A DNA stretch of 10,645 nucleotides from JACDAV01 sp036556145 (lineage in GTDB: Bacteria; Chloroflexota; Limnocylindria; Limnocylindrales; CSP1-4), in the NCBI GenBank assembly GCA_036556145.1, contig DATBKB010000050.1, positions 1-10,645 on the forward strand, in the 5' to 3' direction. The position numbers and the translations under genes are program-made. The notes below the pieces were generated by a model. That model was not told where the DNA came from, made no database searches, and saw nothing but the letters and a program-made list of their open reading frames with translations. Positions 1 through 6,449 of the stretch are shown here, piece by piece; positions within the stretch are counted from its first letter, which is position 1; every line of letters begins with the position of its first letter.

Positions 1-1196
1 GTCCCGAGCGTCCCGGCCGCGCCGAACAGGCCCTGCGCCGTCGACGAGCGGCCGCGCGGGCTGCCGGCGGCGACGACCGCGTACAGGGCGGGGTTGAGGA
101 TCGCGAAGCCCGACGCCTCGACGAGCAGCGGCGGGATGACGAAGATCGGGCTCGGGACGAACGGGTAGATGAAGCTCGCGGTCGCGGTCATGAGCGAGCC
201 GGCGACGATGAACCGGAAGCTTCCCTGCCGGTCGACGAGACGGCCGGCGAACGGCGAGAGCAGCAACACCGGGACCGCGAACGTGGCGAACGTCAGGCCG
301 ACGAAACCCATCGTCGCCCCGCGATCGAGCAGGAACAGGCTCCAGATCACCTCGTACGCCCCGCCGGCGAAATACCCACCGACGTTCAGGAGGAGCGCGG
401 CGACCAGCCAGCGGTTGCGCAAGCTCGTCGGGTGCGGCACGCCCGCACCCGTCGGTTCGGGCGCCGCGTCGGTGTCGGTCGCGACGTCGTCGGCCGCGAC
501 GTCGTCGGCCGCGCGACGATACGTCGACGGGGACTCGGCCGGGAACTCCGTGTAGTCGTGACCCGGCGACACGTGCCGGTGCCGGTCGACCTGCGGCGAT
601 TCGCGGACGCGGAGGGCGACCGCGATCGCGGCGAGGATCGTCGCCGCGGCGCCGAAGGCGAAGACGAAGGCGATCCCGCCGAAGAGCTCCGCACCCGCCC
701 CTCCGATCGCCGGGCCGAACAGCAGGCCGCCCATCTGCGCCGAGCCGTAGAGGCCGAACGCCTCACCGCGCCGTTCGGGCGGGGTCGAATCGGTGAGGAG
801 GCCGCGGGCCGCGGGGTCGTAGAGCGCGGTGGCCATGCCCGCCAGCGCCCGAAGGATGAGGAACTCGACCGGGCCCACGAGGACCAGCGGCAGCGCGAGC
901 GCGACGGCGCTCACGACGAGGCCGATGACCATGAGCGGGACCCGCGCCGTGCGGTCAGCGAGGGCGCCGAAGAGCGGCTCGAACACCAGGCGCGCCGCCG
1001 GCCAGGCCGCGATCACGAAGCCGAGCGTCGCGAGGTCGACGCCGTGCTCCTTGAAGTACGGCGGCATGATCGGGAGCAGCGCGCCGAAGCCGAGCCAGAG
1101 GATGAACTCGGCGACGAGGAGCGGCAGGATCGGCCCCCAGCGCTCGAGCCAGCTCGAGGCGCGCGCGCGGCGGGACGCGGTCGTCGGGTGGGTCAT
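1..1196 (-). CDS. MFS transporter, C-terminus cut by window edge
   Basis: Integral membrane transporter of the major facilitator superfamily, probably a proton-coupled exporter in the inner membrane; the substrate cannot be read from sequence. The 398 visible residues show alternating hydrophobic helices starting near residue 21 (PILPLLVAEFILWLGFGALL). A classical MFS motif A lies between helices 2 and 3 (FGALADRTARVP, about 76-87), and a weaker copy in the second half (AGRLVDRQGSFR, about 317-328) marks the internal pseudo-symmetry. The two halves are joined by an acidic hydrophilic linker of about 60 residues (roughly 200-260), which contains a duplicated ADDVA. The ATG at 1196 is the only in-frame start near the N-terminus; no Shine-Dalgarno sequence precedes it, but a -10-like hexamer does. 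The last one or two helices and the stop lie beyond the left edge. It is divergent from the gene at 1295. The family call is sure; subfamily and substrate are open. Confidence 0.95.
   Translation of the reverse strand, partial: MTHPTTASRRARASSWLERWGPILPLLVAEFILWLGFGALLPIMPPYFKEHGVDLATLGFVIAAWPAARLVFEPLFGALADRTARVPLMVIGLVVSAVALALPLVLVGPVEFLILRALAGMATALYDPAARGLLTDSTPPERRGEAFGLYGSAQMGGLLFGPAIGGAGAELFGGIAFVFAFGAAATILAAIAVALRVRESPQVDRHRHVSPGHDYTEFPAESPSTYRRAADDVAADDVATDTDAAPEPTGAGVPHPTSLRNRWLVAALLLNVGGYFAGGAYEVIWSLFLLDRGATMGFVGLTFATFAVPVLLLSPFAGRLVDRQGSFRFIVAGSLMTATASFIYPFVPSPIFVIPPLLVEASGFAILNPALYAVVAAGSPRGRSSTAQGLFGAAGTLG
481..510. repeat. 15-bp exact tandem duplication inside MFS linker
   Basis: Two identical 15-bp units (481-495 and 496-510, gcgacgtcgtcggcc) lie back to back. 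On the minus strand they encode ADDVA-ADDVA in the acidic linker between the two halves of the transporter. The duplication keeps the frame, so it only lengthens the linker. It is probably a replication-slippage product in unconstrained sequence. Confidence 0.8.
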
Positions 1197-1206
1197 GGGC
1201 CGAACG

Positions 1207-1212
1207 ATGCTA
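1207..1212 (-). promoter_or_regulatory. Possible -10 element (TAGCAT) of the MFS gene
   Basis: TAGCAT on the minus strand ends 10 nt before the ATG at 1196. It fits the TANNNT core of a housekeeping -10 box and would place transcription start only a few bases upstream of the start codon. No convincing -35 box is visible. This is inferred from motif and position only. Confidence 0.4.
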
Positions 1213-1281
1213 CCGGGGCGACGGCCCCCGCGACGGGTCACTTCCGGGCGATGGAACCACGGCGCCGGTCATCGATCCGCC

Positions 1282-1287
1282 TATCAT
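1282..1287 (+). promoter_or_regulatory. Probable -10 element (TATCAT) of a leaderless transcript
   Basis: TATCAT ends 7 nt before the GTG start at 1295, so a start site at normal distance from the -10 box would coincide with the start codon. No Shine-Dalgarno sequence lies between them, which is the arrangement expected of a leaderless mRNA. No -35 match to TTGACA is apparent. It would drive the three-gene unit 1295-3602. Confidence 0.5.
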
Positions 1288-1294
1288 CCGGCCC

Positions 1295-1630
1295 GTGCCG
1301 CTCGTTCCTCCCGCCCTCATCGCCGTCATCCTGGTCGTTGCGTTCCTCGCGCTCATCCCGACCCGCCATCTCTACGGGCGCGGTGCGTCGTCGACCTCGG
1401 TGGCGAGCTACTTCCTCGCGGTCTGGCTGGTCGGCCTCGGGATCGTCCTCGCACCGGGCATGGCCCGGCTGCTCGTCCCACTCGAGGTCGTGCTCGTGAT
1501 CGCTCCGTACGTCCATCTCCGGGACGGCATCGATCGACTCCTGGGGCGGCCACCCCGCCCGGTGAAGCCGCCGATGAAGAACGTCACGCCACGCGACGAG
1601 GCGGGTGAGCGGCCCCCGGCCGGGCGATGA
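1295..1630 (+). CDS. Small hydrophobic membrane protein of unknown function
   Basis: This 111-residue protein was not recognised as a known family. The first 75 residues are strongly hydrophobic, with probable transmembrane segments at about 5-22 (PPALIAVILVVAFLALIP), 36-54 (VASYFLAVWLVGLGIVLAP) and 57-75. They are followed by a basic, proline-rich hydrophilic tail (RPPRPVKPPMKNVTPRDE). The GTG start at 1295 is chosen because the reading frame is hydrophobic from that point and a -10-like box sits 7 nt upstream. Its stop codon overlaps the start of the next gene as ATGA (1627-1630), so the two are probably translationally coupled. It could be a membrane partner of the downstream hydrolase, but only adjacency supports that. 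That the gene is real is supported by the coupling and the membrane-protein composition. Confidence 0.7.
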   Translation: MPLVPPALIAVILVVAFLALIPTRHLYGRGASSTSVASYFLAVWLVGLGIVLAPGMARLLVPLEVVLVIAPYVHLRDGIDRLLGRPPRPVKPPMKNVTPRDEAGERPPAGR

Positions 1631-2376
1631 AGCCGGCGGGGCGGATCGCGCTTCACGGCGGCGGCGAGTTCGGACCCGGCGACGAGCCGTTCCTCGACGC
1701 GATCGTTCGAGCGGCGGCGCGGGGCGATCGGGCCGTCCGGGTCGTCGTCGTACCGACCGCCGCGGCGCGCTCCGGCCCGGAGACGGCCGCCCGCAACGGC
1801 GTCCGGGCGCTCCGTGCCGCGGCCCGACGCATCGGTCGGGAGGCGGAGACCGAGATCGCGCTCGTCGTCGATCGTCCCTCCGCAGACGAGCGCGCGAACG
1901 TCGAGCTCCTCGAAGCCGCGGACCTCGTCTACCTTCCGGGCGGGCATCCCGATCTCATCCCGGCAGTCCTCCCCGAGACGCGGGCGTGGCGCGCGATGCT
2001 CGCGGCGCACGACGCCGGCGCCGTCATCACCGGCGCCAGTGCCGGCGCGATGGGGCTGGCGAGCCGGTCGTGGACGCCCGGCGGCTGGGTGCCGGCGCTC
2101 GGCCTCGTGCCGGGCCTCATCGTGGTCCCCCACTTCGCGATGATCGAACCGAACATTGCCGCCTGGGCCCCGACGATCGACGAGCTCGACGGGCTCGGTC
2201 TCGGGGCGCTCGCTCTCGACGAACGAACCGGGGTGCTGTCGCCGGCCGGCGGCGACACGCATCGCTGGGAGGTCGTCGGCGAGGGGCGCGCGGCGTGGTT
2301 CGGCGTCGGCGCGGGGCAACCGGTCGTCGCTCGCCACGGGCAGACGCTCGACATCGCCGCGGCCACGGTCTCGTGA
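1627..2376 (+). CDS. Peptidase S51 / cyanophycinase-like serine hydrolase
   Basis: A 249-residue cytoplasmic hydrolase of the peptidase S51 clan (dipeptidase E, cyanophycinase and relatives), which have a class-I glutamine-amidotransferase-like fold with a serine nucleophile. Visible motifs: an N-terminal GGGEFGPGDEPFLD (11-24), a parallel-sheet strand VRVVVVPTAA (37-46), the substrate-side loop YLPGGHPDLI (102-111), the nucleophile elbow GASAGAMGL with predicted Ser138, VVPHF with predicted catalytic His169, and LDERTGVLS carrying a conserved Glu199. Length is typical for the family and there is no signal peptide. The ATG at 1627 is forced by an in-frame stop at 1606-1608. It overlaps the upstream stop (ATGA) and the downstream GTG (GTGA, 2373-2376). 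Substrate is uncertain: S51 enzymes cleave Asp-containing dipeptides or beta-Asp-Arg units, and no cyanophycin synthetase is visible here. Confidence 0.88.
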   Translation: MKPAGRIALHGGGEFGPGDEPFLDAIVRAAARGDRAVRVVVVPTAAARSGPETAARNGVRALRAAARRIGREAETEIALVVDRPSADERANVELLEAADLVYLPGGHPDLIPAVLPETRAWRAMLAAHDAGAVITGASAGAMGLASRSWTPGGWVPALGLVPGLIVVPHFAMIEPNIAAWAPTIDELDGLGLGALALDERTGVLSPAGGDTHRWEVVGEGRAAWFGVGAGQPVVARHGQTLDIAAATVS

Positions 2377-3602
2377 ACGTCTCGGGCTGGCGGATCGACC
2401 CGTCGATCACGTTCCTCAACCACGGCTCGTTCGGCGCATGTCCCGAGGGCGTCGTCGCGGCGCAGGCGCGCTGGCGCGACCGCATCGAGGCGAACCCCGT
2501 CCGGTTCCTCGCGCGCGACCTCGAGGGCTGCCTCGATGCGGCTCGGCGGACGGTGGGCGACTTCCTCCATGCCGATCGGGACGGGCTGGCCTTCGTCCCG
2601 AACGCGACGACCGGGGTCTCGACGGTCCTCCGATCGCTTCGGTTCGAGCGCGGCGACGAGCTCCTGACGACCGACCACGAGTACAACGCGATCGGCAATG
2701 CGCTCAACGCGGCGGCCCTGCGCGACGGAGCGCGCGTCGTCGTCGCACCGGTGCCGTTCCCGATCCACGACGAGGACGACGTCGTCGGGCCGATCCTCGC
2801 GGCGGTCACGCCACGGACGCGGCTCGCCGTGATCAGCCACGTCACGAGCCCGACGGCGCTCGTCCTCCCGATCGAGGCGCTCGTCGGCGAGCTGCGCCGC
2901 CGCGGTGTCGACACGCTCGTCGACGCGGCCCACGCGCCGGGCATGGTCCCGCTCGACCTCGACCGGCTCGGCCCGGCGTACTGGACGGGCAACGGCCACA
3001 AGTGGATGTGCGGGCCGAAGGGCTCCGGGATACTGTGGGTCCGCGAGGACCGACGTGACCTGATCCACCCGCTCGTCTGGTCGCACGGCCTCAACGACCC
3101 GCGCCCGCCGGACGGCACGCGGTCTCGCTTCCGCGTCGAGTTCGACTGGCCGGGGACCGTCGACCCGACGCCGTACCTCGCGCTGGCGGATGCGATCGGC
3201 GTCGTGGAGGCGCTCGCCCCGGGGCGGGGCGGCTGGCCGGCGATCCAGGCGTCGAACCACGCGCTCGCCGTCGACGGCATCGGCCGTGTCGCGGCGGCCC
3301 TTGGAGCGGCCGCACCCGTTCCCGAACCGCTGCTTGGCTCGATGGCGTCGATCGAGCTGCCGGTCGAGCCGACCGAAGCTGCCGCCGACGCCCTCAACCT
3401 CGCCCTCGCCGACGAGGACCGCATCGAGGTCCCGATCACGCCATGGCCGGTCCGCGCGGCCCGTGGCGACGGCGCGCCCCGAAAGGTCCTCCTCCGCATC
3501 TCGGCTCAGCTCTACAACGAGCCGGCCGATTACGACCGCCTGGCGGAGGCGCTCGCGAGGCGGCTCAACCGGTCGACTGGAGGCCGGCTGCGACCCCGTT
3601 GA
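2373..3602 (+). CDS. Class V aminotransferase-fold PLP enzyme, isopenicillin-N-epimerase-like
   Basis: A 409-residue PLP-dependent enzyme of the class V (NifS/CefD-like) group. Ordered motifs: FLNHGSFGACP (14-24), characteristic of isopenicillin N epimerase relatives; the cofactor phosphate loop NATTG (77-81); DHEYNA (101-106); SHVTSPTALVLPI (155-167); VDAAHAPGM (183-191) with predicted PLP-pyridine Asp184; and GNGHKW with predicted Schiff-base Lys210. A C-terminal domain follows, ending with RISAQLYNEPADYDRL. The GTG at 2373 is the start because the motif-bearing sequence begins there; the same frame is open far upstream only by chance, across the S51 gene. It overlaps the S51 stop by 4 bp, so it is last in a coupled three-gene unit. 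The family includes epimerases, cysteine desulfurase-like lyases and EgtE-type C-S lyases, so the reaction is uncertain. No beta-lactam or ergothioneine genes are adjacent. Its 3' end overlaps PEPC. Confidence 0.92.
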   Translation: MNVSGWRIDPSITFLNHGSFGACPEGVVAAQARWRDRIEANPVRFLARDLEGCLDAARRTVGDFLHADRDGLAFVPNATTGVSTVLRSLRFERGDELLTTDHEYNAIGNALNAAALRDGARVVVAPVPFPIHDEDDVVGPILAAVTPRTRLAVISHVTSPTALVLPIEALVGELRRRGVDTLVDAAHAPGMVPLDLDRLGPAYWTGNGHKWMCGPKGSGILWVREDRRDLIHPLVWSHGLNDPRPPDGTRSRFRVEFDWPGTVDPTPYLALADAIGVVEALAPGRGGWPAIQASNHALAVDGIGRVAAALGAAAPVPEPLLGSMASIELPVEPTEAAADALNLALADEDRIEVPITPWPVRAARGDGAPRKVLLRISAQLYNEPADYDRLAEALARRLNRSTGGRLRPR

Positions 3603-6381
3603 CCGTGAGCTGGACGAGCCGTAGTAGCCGGTCGCGGCTCGGATCGTCCCCCGGGAGCTGTCGCAGCTTCTCGAGCAGCCGAACCTGGAGCCCCGAGAGC
3701 GAATCAACGTACGGGTTCCGCAACGCGATGGCCCGCTGGAGGGCCGGGCTGCCGTCGAGCAGGCGATCGCGGCCGGCGACACGAAGGAGCAGGCGCACCG
3801 CCCGCGCGTGCTCGGCCTCGATCGCCCGCCAGCGGCGCTCATCGCCGCGATTGCGGGCCAGGGCGGCGTAGCGGCGGGCGACGCCCATGTCGGCGCGGGC
3901 GAGGCCCAGCTCCGCGTTGTCGAGGACGCTGGCGAGGAACGGCCAGCGCCGGTAGAGCGAGGCGATCCGGTCGAGGCCGGGCTCGCCGTGCGCCGCCCGA
4001 TACGCGTCGAGCGCCGACCCGAGGCCGTACCAGCCGGGCAGGTCGATACGGGCCTGGGACCAGGCAAAGACCCACGGGATGGCCCGGAGCTCCTCGATCC
4101 GGGGCGCCTCCTGGGCCGCCCGCGCGGCGGCGCGGGCGGCCGGCCGCGACCCGAGCCGGAGCCGGGCGATCTCCTCGATCGGTGTCGCCGCGCGGAAGAA
4201 CTCGGCGAACCCGGGGTCGTCGTAGACCAGCGCCCGGTAGGCCTTGCGCGCCGACGCCGCGAGCTCGTCGAGGACCGCCGAGCCTTCGTCGAGCGCGGCC
4301 GCGAGCGTCGCATCGTGCTCCGGCGTCGAGGCGAGCAGGACCGCGCCGGTGAGCAGGTCGAACTCGCGGCTCGCGATCTCCGGGTTCGCGTAGCGCGCGG
4401 CGATGACCTCGCCCTGCTCGGTCAGCTTGAGGCGGCCGTCGACGGAGCCCGGCGCCTGGGCGAGGATCGCGCGGTGGGTCGGGCCGCCGCCGCGCCCGAT
4501 CGCCCCGCCGCGCCCGTGGAAGAGCGTCAGCTCGACGTTGCAGCGCCGCGCCGCCGCCACGAGCGACGCCTGCGCCCGATGGAGCAGCCAGTTCGCGGCG
4601 AGGAACCCGGACTCCTTGTTCGAGTCCGAGTACCCCAGCATCACCTCCTGTCGGCTGCCGCGCGCCTCGACGTGGCGCCGGTAGGCCTCGTCGGAGAGGA
4701 GCTCCTCGAGGATGTCGCCGGCGGCCTCGAGCGCGTCGGCCGACTCGAACAGCGGCACGACGTCGATGACCGGCGGCTCCGCGTCGCCTGCCGCGAGCTT
4801 CGCGAGCCGCAGGACATCCGTCGCATCGGACGCCGACGTCGTGAAGCTGATGACGACCCGGTGCGCCGCCGCGACGCCGAACCGCGACTGGAGCGCGGCG
4901 AGCGCCCGGAACGTCGCGAGCACCTCGCCGAGCGACACGCCGGGCGACACCTCCGCGCTTGGCTCCGCGGCCCGGTCGACGCGCTCCAGCGCGGCCCGAT
5001 GGACGGCCGCGTGCTGGCGGATCTCGAGCGACGCGAGATGGAACCCGAACGTCTCGACCTGCCAGCGGAAGTCCTGGACCTCGCCCCACGCGACGCGCGC
5101 CAGGCCCTCGCCATCGAGCGCCGCCTGGATCTCCCCGATCTCGGCGAGCAGGTCGGCGGGCGACTCGTACCGGCCGGCCGTCGGGAGCGCCGCACCGGTG
5201 AGGTGGGCGCGCGTGCGCCGCAGACGCTCGGCGACGAAGCCGAACCGGCGCCGGAACGGCTCGTCGGGAAAGCGGCGCCGCACGGTCCGGTCGGTCTCCG
5301 GCAACTCCTCGGCGTCGCGTCCGAGGCGGGACGCGAGCGCGCGCGATGGTCCGTCGCCCTCGACGTGGACGGCGAGCGTCTGCATGAGCCGCGTCGCGAC
5401 GGCCTCGTAGCCGCGAAGCAGGTGGTCGGCGTGGAGCCGGAGCGTACGCTCCGTGAGGTCCGCGGTCACGCTCGGATTGCCGTCCCGGTCGCCGCCGATC
5501 CACGAGCCCCAGTGGACGAACGCGGGCACGCGCGGCGGTCGCGTGCCGGATCGGCCGGAGTCGGCCGCGGGCCCCGCCGCTCGCGCGGAGCCACGCGCCG
5601 GTGGTGGGTCGAGCGCGCGGTCGAGCGCGCGGTAGATCCGCGGCACCAGGCTGAAGAGCGTCTCGTCGAAGAAGACGAGCGCGGTGCGGACCTCGTCGAG
5701 CGGTGTCGGGGCGTCGGCGCGAAGCTCGGCCGTCCGCCACAGCAACGTGATCTCCTCGCGCAGCCCGCGTCGCGTGTCGGCGTCCTCGTCCGGGGTGAGG
5801 CGCGGATCGTCGAGGCGGGTCAGGAGCGCGGCACAGCGGCGGAGGGCGAGCAGGAGCGTCCGCCGTCGGGCCTCGGTCGGGTGGGCGGTCATCACGGGTG
5901 AGATCGACAGCCGGCCGACGAGCGCGTCGATGTCAGCCGGGTTGCGCGCACGCCTGAGGCTCGCCACGGCGCCGGCCAGGGAGTCGTGGGGGGTTTCGGC
6001 CTGGGCCGCGCGACGCCGCCGCGCGACCGTCCGCACCCGGTGCCGCTCCTCGGCGAGGTTGACGAGCTGGAAGTAGAGCGCGAATGCGCGGATGACCGCC
6101 GCGGCGCGGTCGGGATCGGTGGTCGTCTCGGCAACGGCCGTGTCGAGCCGGTCCGCAGCGTCCGGATCGTCGCCCCGGCGCGCCGCGATCGCCGCTCGCC
6201 GGATCGCCTCGACGGTCTCGAACAGTTCGGCTCCCGCCTGCTCGACGATGACCTGCCCCAGCAGGGCGCCGAGCAGCTTGACCTCGCGGGCCAGCGGATC
6301 GCGCGCGCCGGCGCTGCCGATCCCGGCTGGCTCGGCCCTGACGGCGGCGTTGGTCACCGAGCTGGTTCCCGCGTTCGTCAC
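3565..6381 (-). CDS. ppc: Phosphoenolpyruvate carboxylase
   Basis: Cytosolic enzyme that carboxylates phosphoenolpyruvate with bicarbonate to oxaloacetate, an anaplerotic step. It has 938 residues from the GTG at 6381, normal for bacterial PEPC. Hallmarks in order: LAREVKLLGALLGQVI (30-45), MTAHPTE with catalytic His167, GSWIGGDRDGNP (292-303), GYSDSNKESGFLAANW (583-598), the glycine-rich loop FHGRGGAIGRGGGPTH (621-636), LTEQGEVI (653-660), IPWVFAWSQARIDLPGWYG (768-786), ARADMGVA (828-835) and the C-terminus LTVNGVAAGLQSTG. Two in-frame GTGs (6381 and 6357) lie in a short imperfect repeat, so the true start is one of them; longer extensions run into the histidine kinase gene. An unusual Pro/Arg/Ala-rich stretch (about 259-285) precedes the GDRDGNP motif. 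Two of four residues matching the E. coli aspartate-inhibitor site are changed (K to R829, N to S936). It is divergent from the kinase at 6450 and convergent with the PLP enzyme. Confidence 0.97.
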   Translation of the reverse strand: MTNAGTSSVTNAAVRAEPAGIGSAGARDPLAREVKLLGALLGQVIVEQAGAELFETVEAIRRAAIAARRGDDPDAADRLDTAVAETTTDPDRAAAVIRAFALYFQLVNLAEERHRVRTVARRRRAAQAETPHDSLAGAVASLRRARNPADIDALVGRLSISPVMTAHPTEARRRTLLLALRRCAALLTRLDDPRLTPDEDADTRRGLREEITLLWRTAELRADAPTPLDEVRTALVFFDETLFSLVPRIYRALDRALDPPPARGSARAAGPAADSGRSGTRPPRVPAFVHWGSWIGGDRDGNPSVTADLTERTLRLHADHLLRGYEAVATRLMQTLAVHVEGDGPSRALASRLGRDAEELPETDRTVRRRFPDEPFRRRFGFVAERLRRTRAHLTGAALPTAGRYESPADLLAEIGEIQAALDGEGLARVAWGEVQDFRWQVETFGFHLASLEIRQHAAVHRAALERVDRAAEPSAEVSPGVSLGEVLATFRALAALQSRFGVAAAHRVVISFTTSASDATDVLRLAKLAAGDAEPPVIDVVPLFESADALEAAGDILEELLSDEAYRRHVEARGSRQEVMLGYSDSNKESGFLAANWLLHRAQASLVAAARRCNVELTLFHGRGGAIGRGGGPTHRAILAQAPGSVDGRLKLTEQGEVIAARYANPEIASREFDLLTGAVLLASTPEHDATLAAALDEGSAVLDELAASARKAYRALVYDDPGFAEFFRAATPIEEIARLRLGSRPAARAAARAAQEAPRIEELRAIPWVFAWSQARIDLPGWYGLGSALDAYRAAHGEPGLDRIASLYRRWPFLASVLDNAELGLARADMGVARRYAALARNRGDERRWRAIEAEHARAVRLLLRVAGRDRLLDGSPALQRAIALRNPYVDSLSGLQVRLLEKLRQLPGDDPSRDRLLRLVQLTVNGVAAGLQSTG
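5607..5630. repeat. 12-bp tandem duplication in ppc
   Basis: Two identical 12-bp units (ggtcgagcgcgc at 5607-5618 and 5619-5630) encode RALD-RALD at about residues 251-258 of PEPC. They sit immediately before the low-complexity insertion that precedes the GDRDGNP motif. The duplication is in frame and probably tolerated in a surface helix end. Confidence 0.6.
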
Positions 6382-6384
6382 CGA
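6347..6384 (-). repeat. Imperfect direct repeat carrying two possible ppc start codons
   Basis: On the minus strand the 14-bp unit TCGGTGACGAACGC (6384-6371) recurs as TCGGTGACCAACGC (6360-6347), with one mismatch at a spacing of 24 bp (8 codons). Each unit contains an in-frame GTG, giving VTNAGTSS-VTNAAV. Either could start ppc, and the conserved PEPC sequence begins about 28 residues after the first. Confidence 0.6.
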
Positions 6385-6437
6385 GCCGCCACCATCGCCG
6401 CCACCGGGCCGCAACCGTCCGCCGATCGGGCGGGGCC

Positions 6438-6443
6438 TACGCT
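6438..6443 (+). promoter_or_regulatory. Probable -10 element (TACGCT) of the histidine kinase operon
   Basis: TACGCT fits TANNNT and ends 6 nt before the GTG at 6450, again implying transcription starting at or beside the start codon. An inverted repeat CCGCC-N5-GGCGG (6419-6433) lies just upstream and could hold a regulator, but such short GC repeats are common in this composition. No Shine-Dalgarno sequence is present. Confidence 0.45.
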
Positions 6444-6449
6444 TGTATC

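Noticed and set aside
432..1499. 355-residue plus-strand ORF across the MFS gene
   Set aside because: The minus-strand frame has transmembrane helices and MFS motif A; this one is charged low-complexity shadow sequence.
1605..3602. 665-residue plus-strand ORF apparently fusing an Arg-rich N-terminus to the PLP enzyme
   Set aside because: The first 256 codons are the out-of-frame reading of the S51 gene, low-complexity Arg/Gly typical of GC-rich shadows. PLP-enzyme homology starts at the GTG at 2373.
1929..4313. 794-residue minus-strand ORF spanning the PLP enzyme and the ppc end
   Set aside because: It crosses two well-supported genes in other frames and has only Arg/Ser/Pro-rich composition without domain motifs.
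3808..5901. 697-residue plus-strand ORF opposite ppc
   Set aside because: It is antisense to a clearly conserved gene, rich in Arg/Glu/Gly/Val with no recognisable motif: a GC-rich shadow frame.
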